Shown here piece after piece: positions 44,138 through 53,349 of a stretch of DNA of 64,000 nucleotides. The stretch's first letter is position 1. Each line of letters begins with the position of its first letter. This stretch comes from SCBR16-9 sp964537975 (lineage in GTDB: Bacteria; Hydrogenedentota; Hydrogenedentia; Hydrogenedentales; SCBR16-9). The notes under the pieces are model-generated. The model was not told where the DNA came from, did no database searches, and saw only the letters and a program-made list of their open reading frames with translations. Made by a program: the position numbers and the translations under genes. Location: positions 62,001 to 126,000 of the forward strand of contig CAZIDP010000002.1 in NCBI GenBank assembly GCA_964537975.1, in the 5' to 3' direction.

Positions 44138-44947
44138 ATGAACCGTATTGATGCTTGTTTTGACAGATTGCGTTCGGAAAAAATGGCGGCATTTATTCCA
44201 TACATAACAGCAGGGGACCCTACCCTGGAGCGTACCGAAGAAATCGTGCTTGCATTGGAACGTGCCGGAGCGGACATTGTTGAGTTGGGGGTGCCGTTTT
44301 CAGACCCCATTGGCGATGGCCGGGTGAATCAGGAAGCCGCGCAGCGGGCACTACTGCATGATGTCTGCCTGGAAGCTATCTTTGAAATGGTCAAGCGGTT
44401 GCGTGTACATTCACAAATGCCCTTGGTACTTTTCACCTATTACAACCCGGTACTGGTCTATGGTATTGAGCGATTTGCACGGGATGCCGCAGCCGCTGGT
44501 GTAGATGGAATCTTGTGTGTGGACCTTCCCCCTGAGGAAGCCAAGGAATACAAGCAGGCGCTGGAAGCTGCTGAAGTGCGCACCATATTTCTCTTGGCGC
44601 CTACGAGTACCGCTGACAGGATTGCTCGAATCACTGAAATCTCGTCTGGATTTGTCTACTATATTTCTCGGCTGGGTGTAACCGGAGAACAGGCCTCGTT
44701 GGCATCTAACCTGCATGAAATGCTGGATCGAATTCGCGCTTGTACAATCAAGCCGGTTTGTGTCGGATTCGGTATCTCAACACCTGAACAGGCCCGTGAA
44801 GTTGGAGGATACGCCGACGGTGTTATTGTTGGTAGTGCTATCGTCCGCCTTATCGGAGAACTCGGCGACCACGCAGCAACGGCTGAAAAAGTGGAAGATT
44901 TTGTCCGGGAACTGGTATCCGCGGTCAAGGAAGTAAGAGTTGGTTAG
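44138..44947 (+). CDS. trpA: Tryptophan synthase alpha subunit
   Basis: A 269-residue TIM-barrel enzyme that splits indole-glycerol phosphate. The catalytic Glu is in VELGVPFSDP and the catalytic Asp in IGDG of the next loop. That loop reads SDPIGDGRVNQ, whereas the common form is SDPxADGPxIQ; Ala, Pro and Ile are changed, while both catalytic acids are kept. Other marks are YYNPVLVYG, GVDGILCVDLPPEE, FLLAPTSTADR and VGFGISTPEQA. It closes the trp set. No clear terminator follows. Confidence 0.96.
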   Translation: MNRIDACFDRLRSEKMAAFIPYITAGDPTLERTEEIVLALERAGADIVELGVPFSDPIGDGRVNQEAAQRALLHDVCLEAIFEMVKRLRVHSQMPLVLFTYYNPVLVYGIERFARDAAAAGVDGILCVDLPPEEAKEYKQALEAAEVRTIFLLAPTSTADRIARITEISSGFVYYISRLGVTGEQASLASNLHEMLDRIRACTIKPVCVGFGISTPEQAREVGGYADGVIVGSAIVRLIGELGDHAATAEKVEDFVRELVSAVKEVRVG

Positions 44948-45185
44948 GCATTATTTTTTACAAGCCTTATAAACTTTTTTTAACTTCGATATGAAAGATG
45001 ATTTCATGTCGTGCTGTCTAGGGAGTAACCATTAAATTGTTAGTGTATTCCATGTGATCCCAGATTATACAGATCAGTCTTGATTGGTAAACATCATTTA
45101 TACAGTATGTTTCCGATGCTTATTGCTTTATCACCCCATTCCATTATCACATCAATGAAAAGTTGATCATCTGCCTTCATTACCC

Positions 45186-45211
45186 GTATACTGAAAATAT
45201 TATCAGTATAC
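45186..45211. promoter_or_regulatory. LexA-type SOS operator upstream of dinB
   Basis: A perfect 9-bp inverted repeat, GTATACTGA and TCAGTATAC, with 8 bases of A/T between. It contains CTG-N10-CAG, the spacing of the gammaproteobacterial LexA box. It ends 16 bases before the dinB ATG, where a bound repressor would cover the promoter or the start of the transcript. Confidence 0.7.
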
Positions 45212-45227
45212 AGGTGATCGTAACAAG

Positions 45228-46412
45228 ATGCATCAACGAATTCTACATATCGACATGGACGCCTTCTTCGCATCGGTGGAAGAGGTACATAACCCGGAAT
45301 TGCGCGGAAAACCTCTGATTATAGGGGGTGACCGGAACGCGAAACGGGGTGTCGTTTCTACGGCATCGTATGCGGCGCGCAAATTCGGTGTACATTCTGC
45401 CATGCCCATATCACAGGCACTCCGGCTATGCCCCCAGGGTATCTTCTTGCGGGGTAACTTTCATTTGTATCATGAGGCATCCTTGGCAGTGCGCAAGATT
45501 CTGGAAACGGTGACTCCCAGAGTACAAGTGGCTTCAATTGATGAAGCCTATCTGGACATTACCGGTTCGTTGCGCCTCTTTGGAGGTGACGATGCCATTG
45601 CGAGCTATATCAAGCAGAAGATACGGGAGCATACCGGTTTACCCTGCACCATAGCTATTGCTTCCAACAAACTGGTGGCCAAGGTCGGTTCTGATTATGC
45701 GAAACCCGATGGGTATATTTCCATTCCTGAAGGAGGTGAAGCATCCTTTTTTGCTTCTCTTCCACTGCGAAAGCTGCCGGGAATTGGTGCCCGTACCTGT
45801 GAAAGCTTGCAGGCACTGGGGTTGAATACGCTGGGAGCCGTAGTAAATTGCCCGTTGTCCCGGTTGCGTATGCGTTTCGGAGAAGAAACAGCCCAGGCGC
45901 TTAAAGCTGCGGCTTCCGGACATTCCAACTCCAAAGTAGAAACAAGCCATACGCCAAAGTCGATAAGTCGTGAAACTACCTTTCAAACTGATGAACAAGA
46001 TTGGAATCGTGTGGAGCGGGTGTTGCTTTTTCTGGCAGAGCGATGCACCTATGCCTTACGGGAAGAGCACCTGTTGGCCAAGCGTGTGTTTCTGAAAGTG
46101 CGTTATCCACCATTCGACACCCATGTGTATAATCACAGTCTTATAGAGCCAACAGCTGTAGATACAGTGATTATCTCAACGTTGCAAAAACTTCTTCCAA
46201 AAGCCAAAGCTCGTGGTACCTCGGTGCGTTTAATCGGTGCAGGCGTGGGAATGTTGATGCCGAACCAACAGCAGATGCGCTTATTCGATCCGCTGAATAT
46301 AGACAAATGGGAGCGGGCACTGGAAGGTGTAGACATGCTGCGGCACAAATGGGGATTTGAGTGCATTCAATCCGCGCGATCCATTGGCTTGAGCAGAGAC
46401 AAGAAGGACTGA
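45228..46412 (+). CDS. dinB: DNA polymerase IV
   Basis: A 394-residue Y-family translesion polymerase. Metal ligands lie in ILHIDMDAFFASVEE and ASIDEAYLDITGS. The steric gate and palm follow in RGVVSTASYAARKFGVHSAM. The helix-hairpin-helix region contains LPGIGARTCESLQALG, and the little-finger domain begins at about residue 245. Near the C-terminus QQMRLFD is a beta-clamp binding motif. AGGTGAT precedes the ATG. The LexA-type repeat 16 bases upstream suggests induction by DNA damage. Confidence 0.97.
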   Translation: MHQRILHIDMDAFFASVEEVHNPELRGKPLIIGGDRNAKRGVVSTASYAARKFGVHSAMPISQALRLCPQGIFLRGNFHLYHEASLAVRKILETVTPRVQVASIDEAYLDITGSLRLFGGDDAIASYIKQKIREHTGLPCTIAIASNKLVAKVGSDYAKPDGYISIPEGGEASFFASLPLRKLPGIGARTCESLQALGLNTLGAVVNCPLSRLRMRFGEETAQALKAAASGHSNSKVETSHTPKSISRETTFQTDEQDWNRVERVLLFLAERCTYALREEHLLAKRVFLKVRYPPFDTHVYNHSLIEPTAVDTVIISTLQKLLPKAKARGTSVRLIGAGVGMLMPNQQQMRLFDPLNIDKWERALEGVDMLRHKWGFECIQSARSIGLSRDKKD

Positions 46413-46470
46413 TACTGTATTATCTGTTGAATCATGAGCTGGTATGATGTAAATCAATGGAGATATCGTT

Positions 46471-48486
46471 TTGAGTACAATTTCACGCCGTCAATTTTTA
46501 CAAGGTTCCTTGCTGACCGGAACTGGATTGGCCATAGCAGGTGGGTTACAGTCCTGTACAGAAAACAACCAGACGCAGGCCTTATCAGATGTTGAGCAAC
46601 ATCTTGATTTGAATGGGCGGCGTGTCATACTGCTTGGGTTTGACGGGGTTGATCCAGGTATTGTAGCTGACATGATGGAGAAAAACGAACTACCCAACCT
46701 GCAACGTTTGTTGGAATCGGGTGGACAATTCCAGCCCTTGGCCTCCAGTAATCCCCCGCAGTCACCAACAGCCTGGTCGTCTTTTGCCACTTGTAAACAT
46801 CCTGTAAACCACGGTATCTTTGATATTCTGCGGCGGACCCCGGCTAATTATTTCCCCGGTCTGGGCTTTGGTTCCATGAGTCGGCCCGAATTGAGTTCTC
46901 AGGGACACCTGATCGCAGCACCGAAATATGAAAGCCTTCGCAAGGGGGTCAATTTCTGGAAAGTAGCCAGTGATCAGGGAGTGCGTGTCAAGTCAGTATT
47001 GGTACCTTATGCCTATCCGGTTGATGACCTGAATGACGCAAGTCGCATGATTTGTGGCCTGGATGTTCCAGACATTCGTGGTACCCAAAGTACATACTTT
47101 TATTTTTCAGATGAACTAAAATCAGAAGAGCGGGTGTCTGGCGGTATGCGCATACCGTTGTCGTTTAGCGACGGTTTGGCGCAGGTCGATGTTCCCGGCA
47201 TTGCCATACCCAATTTGAGGGATACCTTCGCAAAGGTAGAAATGAATTTACAAATTGATCGACAGGCAGGTACCCTGGAAATTGCGTTTCAAGATCAATC
47301 TGCTACATTACTTGAAGGAGAATGGTCTGATTGGATGGCTTGGAGATTCGATTTGACCAACCAGTATCAGGTGCATGCCATCAGCCGGTTTTATCTGATT
47401 GAAGCCGGTGATCAGGTGCGACTGTACATGACTTGCCTGCAAATGCATCCCCAGCATCCCATGATTCCTATCAGTGAACCGGAAACATACAGCAGTGAAC
47501 TTTATGATCGTTATGATTACTACAAAACCATTGGCTGGGCGTACGATACCAAGGCATTGCAGCAAGGTGACATGACCAACGATATGTTTCTTGAGGATGC
47601 CTGGCGGAGTATGGCCTGGAAAGAACAACTGATACTTGACGAACTGGACAGGGGCAATTTTGATCTGTTTATGGCGGGATGGACGGCCCCAGACCGACTT
47701 AGTCATATGTATTGGCCCTATCGGGACCCACGGCATCCATTTTATACCGCCGAATTGAACGAAAAGTATGGTCGTGTGGTTGAAGACTGTTACAAGCGTA
47801 TGGATGAGACTGTAGGCAAGGTCATGGACCGGTTGGGACCGGATGATTTATTTATGGTGATGTCCGATCATGGATTCCATAGTTTTCATACTGAATTCAG
47901 TGTAAATACCTGGCTGATACGTAACGGATACCTGGTCGTGAATGGACAACAGAATCCAGAGACTGCGGCCACAGAAGATCGGTTTTTGATGGGATTTGAC
48001 TGGTCCCGAAGCAAAGCGTATGGTTTGGGTCTGGGCATGATCTTCCTGAACTTGCAAGGAAGAGAAGGTCAAGGTATCGTGGCAGAAGAAGATGCTCCCG
48101 CACTTTTACAAGAAATTCGTAAGAAACTGTTGGCAGAACGGGACCCGGAAACTGGGGAGCCAATTCTGAACGAAATCTATATTAACGTGAATCCAGTAGG
48201 GCATGCATCAGAAGATGCGCCAGACATGCAATTGGGATATCATCCAGGGTATCAGACCAACAAAGCATCGGCTTCTGGCGCGGCACCACCAGCAGTCTAT
48301 TCGCCAAATGAAGACCAGTGGGGGGGAGAGCATGCTGCTTCCGATGTTGCCCTGACACCTGGAATACTTTTCAGCAACATACCCTTGCGTGAAGACGCTG
48401 CCATCATTGATCTGGGCGTTACCGCGCTGAATTACTTTGGTATGACGGCTCCAGAAAATTTTGAAGGAAAAAGTCTACTTGGATGA
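46471..48486 (+). CDS. Tat-exported AlkP-superfamily phosphohydrolase/phosphomutase-like protein
   Basis: A 671-residue protein that begins with a Tat signal, SRRQFLQGSLLTGTGLAIAG, followed by LQSC, so it may be a Tat-exported lipoprotein. The catalytic domain has VILLGFDGVDPGIVADMM (metal Asp), SPTAWSSFATCKHP (the Thr or Ser nucleophile region) and HGIFD. Later metal ligands are seen in WTAPDRLSHMYW and MVMSDHGFHSF. This is the pattern of predicted AlkP-family phosphodiesterases and nucleotide pyrophosphatases; a sulfatase formylglycine motif is absent. The start is TTG 46471, set by GGAGA 8 bases upstream. The substrate is unknown. Confidence 0.9.
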   Translation: MSTISRRQFLQGSLLTGTGLAIAGGLQSCTENNQTQALSDVEQHLDLNGRRVILLGFDGVDPGIVADMMEKNELPNLQRLLESGGQFQPLASSNPPQSPTAWSSFATCKHPVNHGIFDILRRTPANYFPGLGFGSMSRPELSSQGHLIAAPKYESLRKGVNFWKVASDQGVRVKSVLVPYAYPVDDLNDASRMICGLDVPDIRGTQSTYFYFSDELKSEERVSGGMRIPLSFSDGLAQVDVPGIAIPNLRDTFAKVEMNLQIDRQAGTLEIAFQDQSATLLEGEWSDWMAWRFDLTNQYQVHAISRFYLIEAGDQVRLYMTCLQMHPQHPMIPISEPETYSSELYDRYDYYKTIGWAYDTKALQQGDMTNDMFLEDAWRSMAWKEQLILDELDRGNFDLFMAGWTAPDRLSHMYWPYRDPRHPFYTAELNEKYGRVVEDCYKRMDETVGKVMDRLGPDDLFMVMSDHGFHSFHTEFSVNTWLIRNGYLVVNGQQNPETAATEDRFLMGFDWSRSKAYGLGLGMIFLNLQGREGQGIVAEEDAPALLQEIRKKLLAERDPETGEPILNEIYINVNPVGHASEDAPDMQLGYHPGYQTNKASASGAAPPAVYSPNEDQWGGEHAASDVALTPGILFSNIPLREDAAIIDLGVTALNYFGMTAPENFEGKSLLG

Positions 48487-48630
48487 ATATTACAGAAATT
48501 ATTTTACTAAAATACTTGCATTTTGCACCATTCTGCATTATGATGCGATAGAGTTAATAGAAAGCCAATGTTGACTCAAATAAATATCAGCCCAACGAGG
48601 CTTGTGAAGAAACTTATGGAGAATACTTAA

Positions 48631-49515
48631 ATGAACTCTGGTCATAATATGAATCGAAGAACGTTCTTGCGAAATTCTGCAGGTGCCATGGCTGCTGGAT
48701 TTGCGGCTTCCCGTGTTGGAATTGCAGAAACGGTGAGTGACGGTTTTGATCCTTGCGAGAGGTGTGCCTTGGGGAAAACAGGTCTGCGGCCCAGTAGACT
48801 GGGTATGGGTACAGGAATCCGGGGATGGAATGGTGAATCCGATCTTACGCGCAAGGGCCATGATGCGTTCATGGATTTGTTGCGCTACGCCTATGAGAAT
48901 GGGGTGCGATATTATGATCTCGCTGATGTGTATGGCTCTCACGCCTATATGCGTGAAGCATTGCATTCCTTTATAGACCGAGATGAAGTGACGATCATCA
49001 CGAAGTCTTTCACGCGAAACGCTGAAGGGCTCGCAGCTGATATTGAGCGGTACCGACAAGAACTGGATACAGACTACATCGACGGGGTGCTGCTCCATTG
49101 CCTCACAGACCCGGAATGGACTGAATCAATGAAGGCAGAAATGGATGTGTTGTCAGATGCGCAAGCCAAAGGCTGGATTAAGGCCAAAGGGGTTTCCTGT
49201 CACAATTTTGATGCCATGGCCGCAGCCGCGGAGTCTGACTGGGTAGATATTATGCTGGCACGAATTAATCCTTATGGTGCGAAGATGGATGGGCCACCGG
49301 AAAAAGTCGTCGAAGTATTACAAACCGCACACAATAGTGGCAAGGGTGTGCTGGGAATGAAAATCCTCGGTGAAGGCGAAATCGCCGATCGTAAAGAAGA
49401 GTCCTTGAAATTTGTACTTAATTTGGGATGTGTAGATGCCATGACAATTGGATTCTTAAATTCGGATGACATGGGCGACATCATGAATTTGATGCGCAAG
49501 ACGCCCAAAGCATAA
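48631..49515 (+). CDS. Tat-exported aldo/keto reductase
   Basis: A 294-residue protein. MNRRTFLRNSAGAMAAGFAA is a Tat signal, so it is probably folded with its cofactor before export. The aldo/keto reductase barrel follows, with LGKTGLRPSRLGMG, the catalytic Asp and Tyr in YYDLADVYGSH, Lys in IITKSF and His in VLLHCL. The C-terminal part, with DAMTIGFLNSDDM, ends without the ferredoxin-like extension some Tat AKRs have. GGAGA lies before ATG 48631. Electron source and substrate are unknown. It is followed by a clear terminator. Confidence 0.9.
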   Translation: MNSGHNMNRRTFLRNSAGAMAAGFAASRVGIAETVSDGFDPCERCALGKTGLRPSRLGMGTGIRGWNGESDLTRKGHDAFMDLLRYAYENGVRYYDLADVYGSHAYMREALHSFIDRDEVTIITKSFTRNAEGLAADIERYRQELDTDYIDGVLLHCLTDPEWTESMKAEMDVLSDAQAKGWIKAKGVSCHNFDAMAAAAESDWVDIMLARINPYGAKMDGPPEKVVEVLQTAHNSGKGVLGMKILGEGEIADRKEESLKFVLNLGCVDAMTIGFLNSDDMGDIMNLMRKTPKA

Positions 49516-49535
49516 TAAAGAGAAACTATTTACAG

Positions 49536-49580
49536 AACACCACCCTGAAGAATACCTCTTTCAAGGTGGTGTTTTTATTT
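49536..49580 (+). terminator. Rho-independent terminator after the aldo/keto reductase gene
   Basis: AACACCACC (49536-49544) pairs with GGTGGTGTT (49565-49573), with a further 4 bp inside after one mismatch, and TTTTTATTTC follows. It lies 20 bases after the stop. Confidence 0.85.
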
Positions 49581-49612
49581 CTTATTCAAGTATAAAATCA
49601 GTTACATTATAA

Positions 49613-51517
49613 TCAGTTAAAATCAAGCACATGTTCGCGGTCTCCTTTACGAATATGAACAACTCCACTGTTCCACTCACTTTGTACAAAGGGGCTGTCA
49701 AACACCCGGTCTGGTGCCAGGTTTATTGCTTCACCATTGATTTCAGGTACCGCACTGTAGTCGGTGTGCAATGACAGCCGGGTGTCGTCAAGTCCGCGAT
49801 ATAGCAAAGTATCACCTTCCCACTCAATGGACAATTTCGCCACTGCTTGCCGAAATACCGCATAGTCAGCATGATTCTCCTTCAAATCCACTTCGATGAT
49901 TATCGGGTCAAAGTCGTCTTCAAGTACGATCCAGTCACCCATATGTGTCTCTTCGGTGTCCCAGACATACCCGCTTCTAGCCGGACGTACTGCGGCATAT
50001 GCACCCTCTGCTTCAGCAAAGACCCAACCATTTTCTTCCATTCGATTGGTTAATCCAGCTTCGGAAAAAAAGACCCGGGATGCTTCCGCGTGACGGTTGT
50101 GAGTATTTGCAGGGAGCTTGTGTGTAATGAAGGAACCTTTATGCTGAACTGACCACTGTCCGTTGAAAACAGGACTCTTACCCTCGCACTGTGGATAAAT
50201 TCGTGCATTGGGATGCCCGGAAAAAATCACACCCTGCCAACGGTTTTGACTGCTGATCATAGTCCAGTCCTCGAACGGACGCGCCTCCATCATCTGTGTC
50301 CCCATGATGAAATGCGGAGTGCAATAACTGTAACGCAATATACCGCCCGCATCGGTGCGGAGTCGATAATCCGGATTCCCGAAATAACCTTCTTCCGCAA
50401 GTCCCATACGCCGTTGCCGGATTTCGTAATTGCCGCGTCCTTCCTGGTCAAGAAACAGGGCTACCACGATATGCGGCATGCGGTAATCACTGGTAAGCAC
50501 CGTGAACTGGTTTCCAGAAGGCCGGGACGCTTCGCCTATCTCCGCATAATACCACAACAACGGTACCAAGCCCTGAATACCTCGCTGGCTACCCAATCCC
50601 GCATACACGCGCGACTTCGCGCCGCCTCGCACACCGTCCAGGCTTTCTTCCGCCCAGGTCGCCCAAACAAGGTCCAATAAAAGTCCTGAAAGGCGTCGCA
50701 ACTCCGGGTCTTCCGCGAAATCATAAAAATTGTAAATACCCTTCAACGTCATGAACTTGTATCCCTCATGGGCACTTTCAATAAACAGTCCTTTCCGGGC
50801 ACGTTCACGCATGTATTCACTGGCATAGGCGGTCCAGGCATCGTAATGCTCACCCGGGGTATGCCCGTCATCGTAAGTGCGATCTCTGTATTCAGGGACT
50901 TTACTCAATAGCTTGCTGAAGTGCCAGAGTGTAGAAAATATCTGGATGTGATGGTTTTCTGACTCCCATACATGCCAGGTTTTATTTCGCTCATATTCGG
51001 TGTCTGCCAAGCGGGAATGCTCCGCGGCAAAGGCCCACATCGCTTCATGGGCAACTGCTTCAGAATCAGGCGTCAGCCGTCCCGGAGCGATTGAACCTCC
51101 GGCGCCATAAAATTCCATAAGACGTGTATTGACGTCCGCCGCCCAGTAGAAACTGTCTCGATCATTTCGGGCGGCTCGGTCATCCCGATAATAAGCAAAA
51201 TTTTCGGCAAACGCTTCATTGGCCTCTTCGATCATTTCATTGAACCACATAGAGCGAAACACAAAATCAGTAATCGAGTAGGAATAATGACGGGTATACA
51301 GCGAACGTCCTGGTCCTAATGGGGGGCGCTTTTCTGCACGAACCAATGGCAAGCCTCTGAGCTCTTCAAATTGTCGGTCCCTGCGAGCCTCAAAACCTGT
51401 CCGCATGGTTTCCAGTGCTTCATCACTAAGGCTAGCCTGCGAATCATACATCGGAAACAAACTTCCAGCACATAATAATAACAGCATGTGCGTCTTTATC
51501 TGGTTGTTATTGTGCAT
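49613..51517 (-). CDS. Secreted (alpha/alpha)-toroid plus beta-sandwich protein, polysaccharide lyase-like
   Basis: A 634-residue protein with a signal peptide (THMLLLLCAGSLFPMYDSQA). The N-terminal half is alpha-helical, with many aromatic residues and WESENHHIQIFSTLWHFSKLL, a segment like the Asn/His active-site region of heparinase-type and alginate lyase-type toroids. The C-terminal half is beta-rich (GWVFAEAEGAYAAVRPA, HMGDWIVLEDDFDPIIIEV). I cannot place it in a known lyase family. Codon use looks richer in G and C than the flanking genes, which may mark a horizontally acquired gene. It is likely to act on polysaccharides in the periplasm or outside. Confidence 0.75.
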   Translation of the reverse strand: MHNNNQIKTHMLLLLCAGSLFPMYDSQASLSDEALETMRTGFEARRDRQFEELRGLPLVRAEKRPPLGPGRSLYTRHYSYSITDFVFRSMWFNEMIEEANEAFAENFAYYRDDRAARNDRDSFYWAADVNTRLMEFYGAGGSIAPGRLTPDSEAVAHEAMWAFAAEHSRLADTEYERNKTWHVWESENHHIQIFSTLWHFSKLLSKVPEYRDRTYDDGHTPGEHYDAWTAYASEYMRERARKGLFIESAHEGYKFMTLKGIYNFYDFAEDPELRRLSGLLLDLVWATWAEESLDGVRGGAKSRVYAGLGSQRGIQGLVPLLWYYAEIGEASRPSGNQFTVLTSDYRMPHIVVALFLDQEGRGNYEIRQRRMGLAEEGYFGNPDYRLRTDAGGILRYSYCTPHFIMGTQMMEARPFEDWTMISSQNRWQGVIFSGHPNARIYPQCEGKSPVFNGQWSVQHKGSFITHKLPANTHNRHAEASRVFFSEAGLTNRMEENGWVFAEAEGAYAAVRPARSGYVWDTEETHMGDWIVLEDDFDPIIIEVDLKENHADYAVFRQAVAKLSIEWEGDTLLYRGLDDTRLSLHTDYSAVPEINGEAINLAPDRVFDSPFVQSEWNSGVVHIRKGDREHVLDFN

Positions 51518-51654
51518 AATCTCTTAGATCCCGTAGTTGTTGGTTGTTGCTTCTACAGATTCAAGCTAACAAATAGTTTGTCCATTTGTTATACCGGGTA
51601 CGATATAGACTCCAGCAATGAATATCAACTTAGGGTAATTAAACCATTCTGGAA

Positions 51655-51692
51655 ATAAAGAAAAACGACCCGACGAATAGTTTCACCGGGCC
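51655..51692 (-). terminator. Likely terminator of the sulfatase-like gene
   Basis: On the minus strand GGCCCG pairs with CGGGTC (one G-T pair) around a 14-base loop and is followed by GTTTTTCTTT. It lies about 50 bases after the stop of the 51745-53190 gene. Confidence 0.6.
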
Positions 51693-51744
51693 ATGTTTTC
51701 CAATTAAAATTTTACAATAAACTTTTGTACTAAACTACTACGAT

Positions 51745-53190
51745 TTATTTTTTCTTTTTAGCTGCAGGTTTCGGTTTTGCGTTCGCGGCCTTCGCCTTTT
51801 CAGCGGCTTCAGCTTGCAATTTATTGGCTGCGGCGGCATCGCCGATGTGTAGGCTGTCATAAGCTTGTTGGCTGGATTCAAAGTAATCAATGCCTTCGAT
51901 GCCATGCCATCCAGGTTGGTTGAACATGGGGTTCTTGCGACCGCTATCAACGATGCGTTTCTCTATGTAGGCATCCATCTGGGCACGCAAGTGTGCCACA
52001 ACATCAGGTAATTTATCGGCCAGATTCTTGTTTTCGTCGGGGTCTTCAATCAGGTTATATAATTCAACCGGTGGCTTGAAGTGAAAATCTGGTTCCAGCG
52101 CGACAATCAATTTCCACTCTGGTGTACGCCATCCATGCTTGCGCATCCAAGTGCATTCCGTAATATAGAATGAGGAATCATGACTGGACACCTTACCGTT
52201 CACCATTGGCATGAGTGACTTACCATCAAATTTTGCATCGGTCTTAACCCCAGCAAGCTCCAGTATCGTGGGTACCAGGTCTTTGTGTTGGTTATAGCCG
52301 CAGACCCGTTTGTTCATCGGCAACTTTTTGGGATACCGGATGATAAGCGGTACCTTCAGGCACACATCATAAATACCGTGGTGATCAAACCAGCATTCGT
52401 GATCGTATAGTGTTTCACCATGATCACCATTTAAAACAACAATGGTATTGTCTAGAATACCCATCACTTCGAGCTGATGAAATATCCGTTGAATACAGGC
52501 ATCCATATACGCAACAGCACCATCATACTGGGCAACTACATAGTCTTTATCAGAGATACCCTGGGGCATCCAGGTGCAGAAGTAGTCCCAGAAAGGCTTA
52601 AAATCACGCACAGGGTCCATGGACTTGTTTTTCGGGTCACACTCATTGCCGTGGTAAAACATCCGATCAAATGGATAAGGTGGCAAATAAGGTGAATGCG
52701 GGTCCATATGACGCAACATGACAAAGAATGGCTTGTTGCTGTTAGCCAGCCGTTCAATCTCTGGCAAAGCAACTTCATTAAGATTGTGCGCCTTCGGTGC
52801 CCGGGCATCGACTGAATTTCCCCAAGCTTCATAATCTATATATTTGCTGAATCCACGTGATGAAGGATTGCCGGTAAACCCTACGCAGGTAGTGTTGTAG
52901 CCTTCCTTGCGCAGAATTTCTGGTAACGTTTTGACTTTTGGTGTCAGATTACCTTTGTGTCGTAATGCTACTACCTGATTGCTGAAGCAATCTGTCCCGG
53001 TCAACATAGAAGCGTAAGCGGGCGTCGTCGGAACGTGAGGTGAAAAAGTGTTTTCAAACAAAACGGCTTCTTCGGCAAACTTGTCGATATGAGGCGTGGT
53101 ACGATGATGGTAACCATAGCAACTCATGTGTGTCGAAAGCAGAGAGTCGATTGCCAACAAAAGGATGTTGGGCTTGTTTTTTGGTGGCAT
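51745..53190 (-). CDS. Sulfatase-fold hydrolase with Thr in place of the formylglycine Cys
   Basis: A 481-residue protein. From ATG 53190 it begins MPPKNKPNILLLAIDSLLST and has no signal peptide. AAGGAAGAA is upstream. The sulfatase alkaline-phosphatase fold is clear: metal Asp in LAIDS, NGDHGETLYDH with Asp and His, and the C-terminal ELYNLIEDPDENKNLA. At the site where active sulfatases have C/S-x-P-x-R, this protein has TTPAY (residues 55-59), so both the formylglycine Cys and the Arg are lost and Thr could be a direct nucleophile, as in phosphoethanolamine and lipoteichoic-acid-type enzymes. The tail is Ala/Lys-rich (KAANAKPKPAAKKKK). It may be a phosphodiesterase or transferase, not a sulfatase. 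Confidence 0.88.
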   Translation of the reverse strand: MPPKNKPNILLLAIDSLLSTHMSCYGYHHRTTPHIDKFAEEAVLFENTFSPHVPTTPAYASMLTGTDCFSNQVVALRHKGNLTPKVKTLPEILRKEGYNTTCVGFTGNPSSRGFSKYIDYEAWGNSVDARAPKAHNLNEVALPEIERLANSNKPFFVMLRHMDPHSPYLPPYPFDRMFYHGNECDPKNKSMDPVRDFKPFWDYFCTWMPQGISDKDYVVAQYDGAVAYMDACIQRIFHQLEVMGILDNTIVVLNGDHGETLYDHECWFDHHGIYDVCLKVPLIIRYPKKLPMNKRVCGYNQHKDLVPTILELAGVKTDAKFDGKSLMPMVNGKVSSHDSSFYITECTWMRKHGWRTPEWKLIVALEPDFHFKPPVELYNLIEDPDENKNLADKLPDVVAHLRAQMDAYIEKRIVDSGRKNPMFNQPGWHGIEGIDYFESSQQAYDSLHIGDAAAANKLQAEAAEKAKAANAKPKPAAKKKK

Positions 53191-53349
53191 AATAAAATTC
53201 TTCCTTTTTGAGGCTGTTTTCCCAAGCGACAGCCAAACCCCTTCCATGAAATTACTGTGAGCAATGATTTGCGTATTGTAACGATTTTAAGCGTCAGATT
53301 AAAAGCAAAAATAAAATATATTGTAGAAAATCATAACAATGAACGAGAT

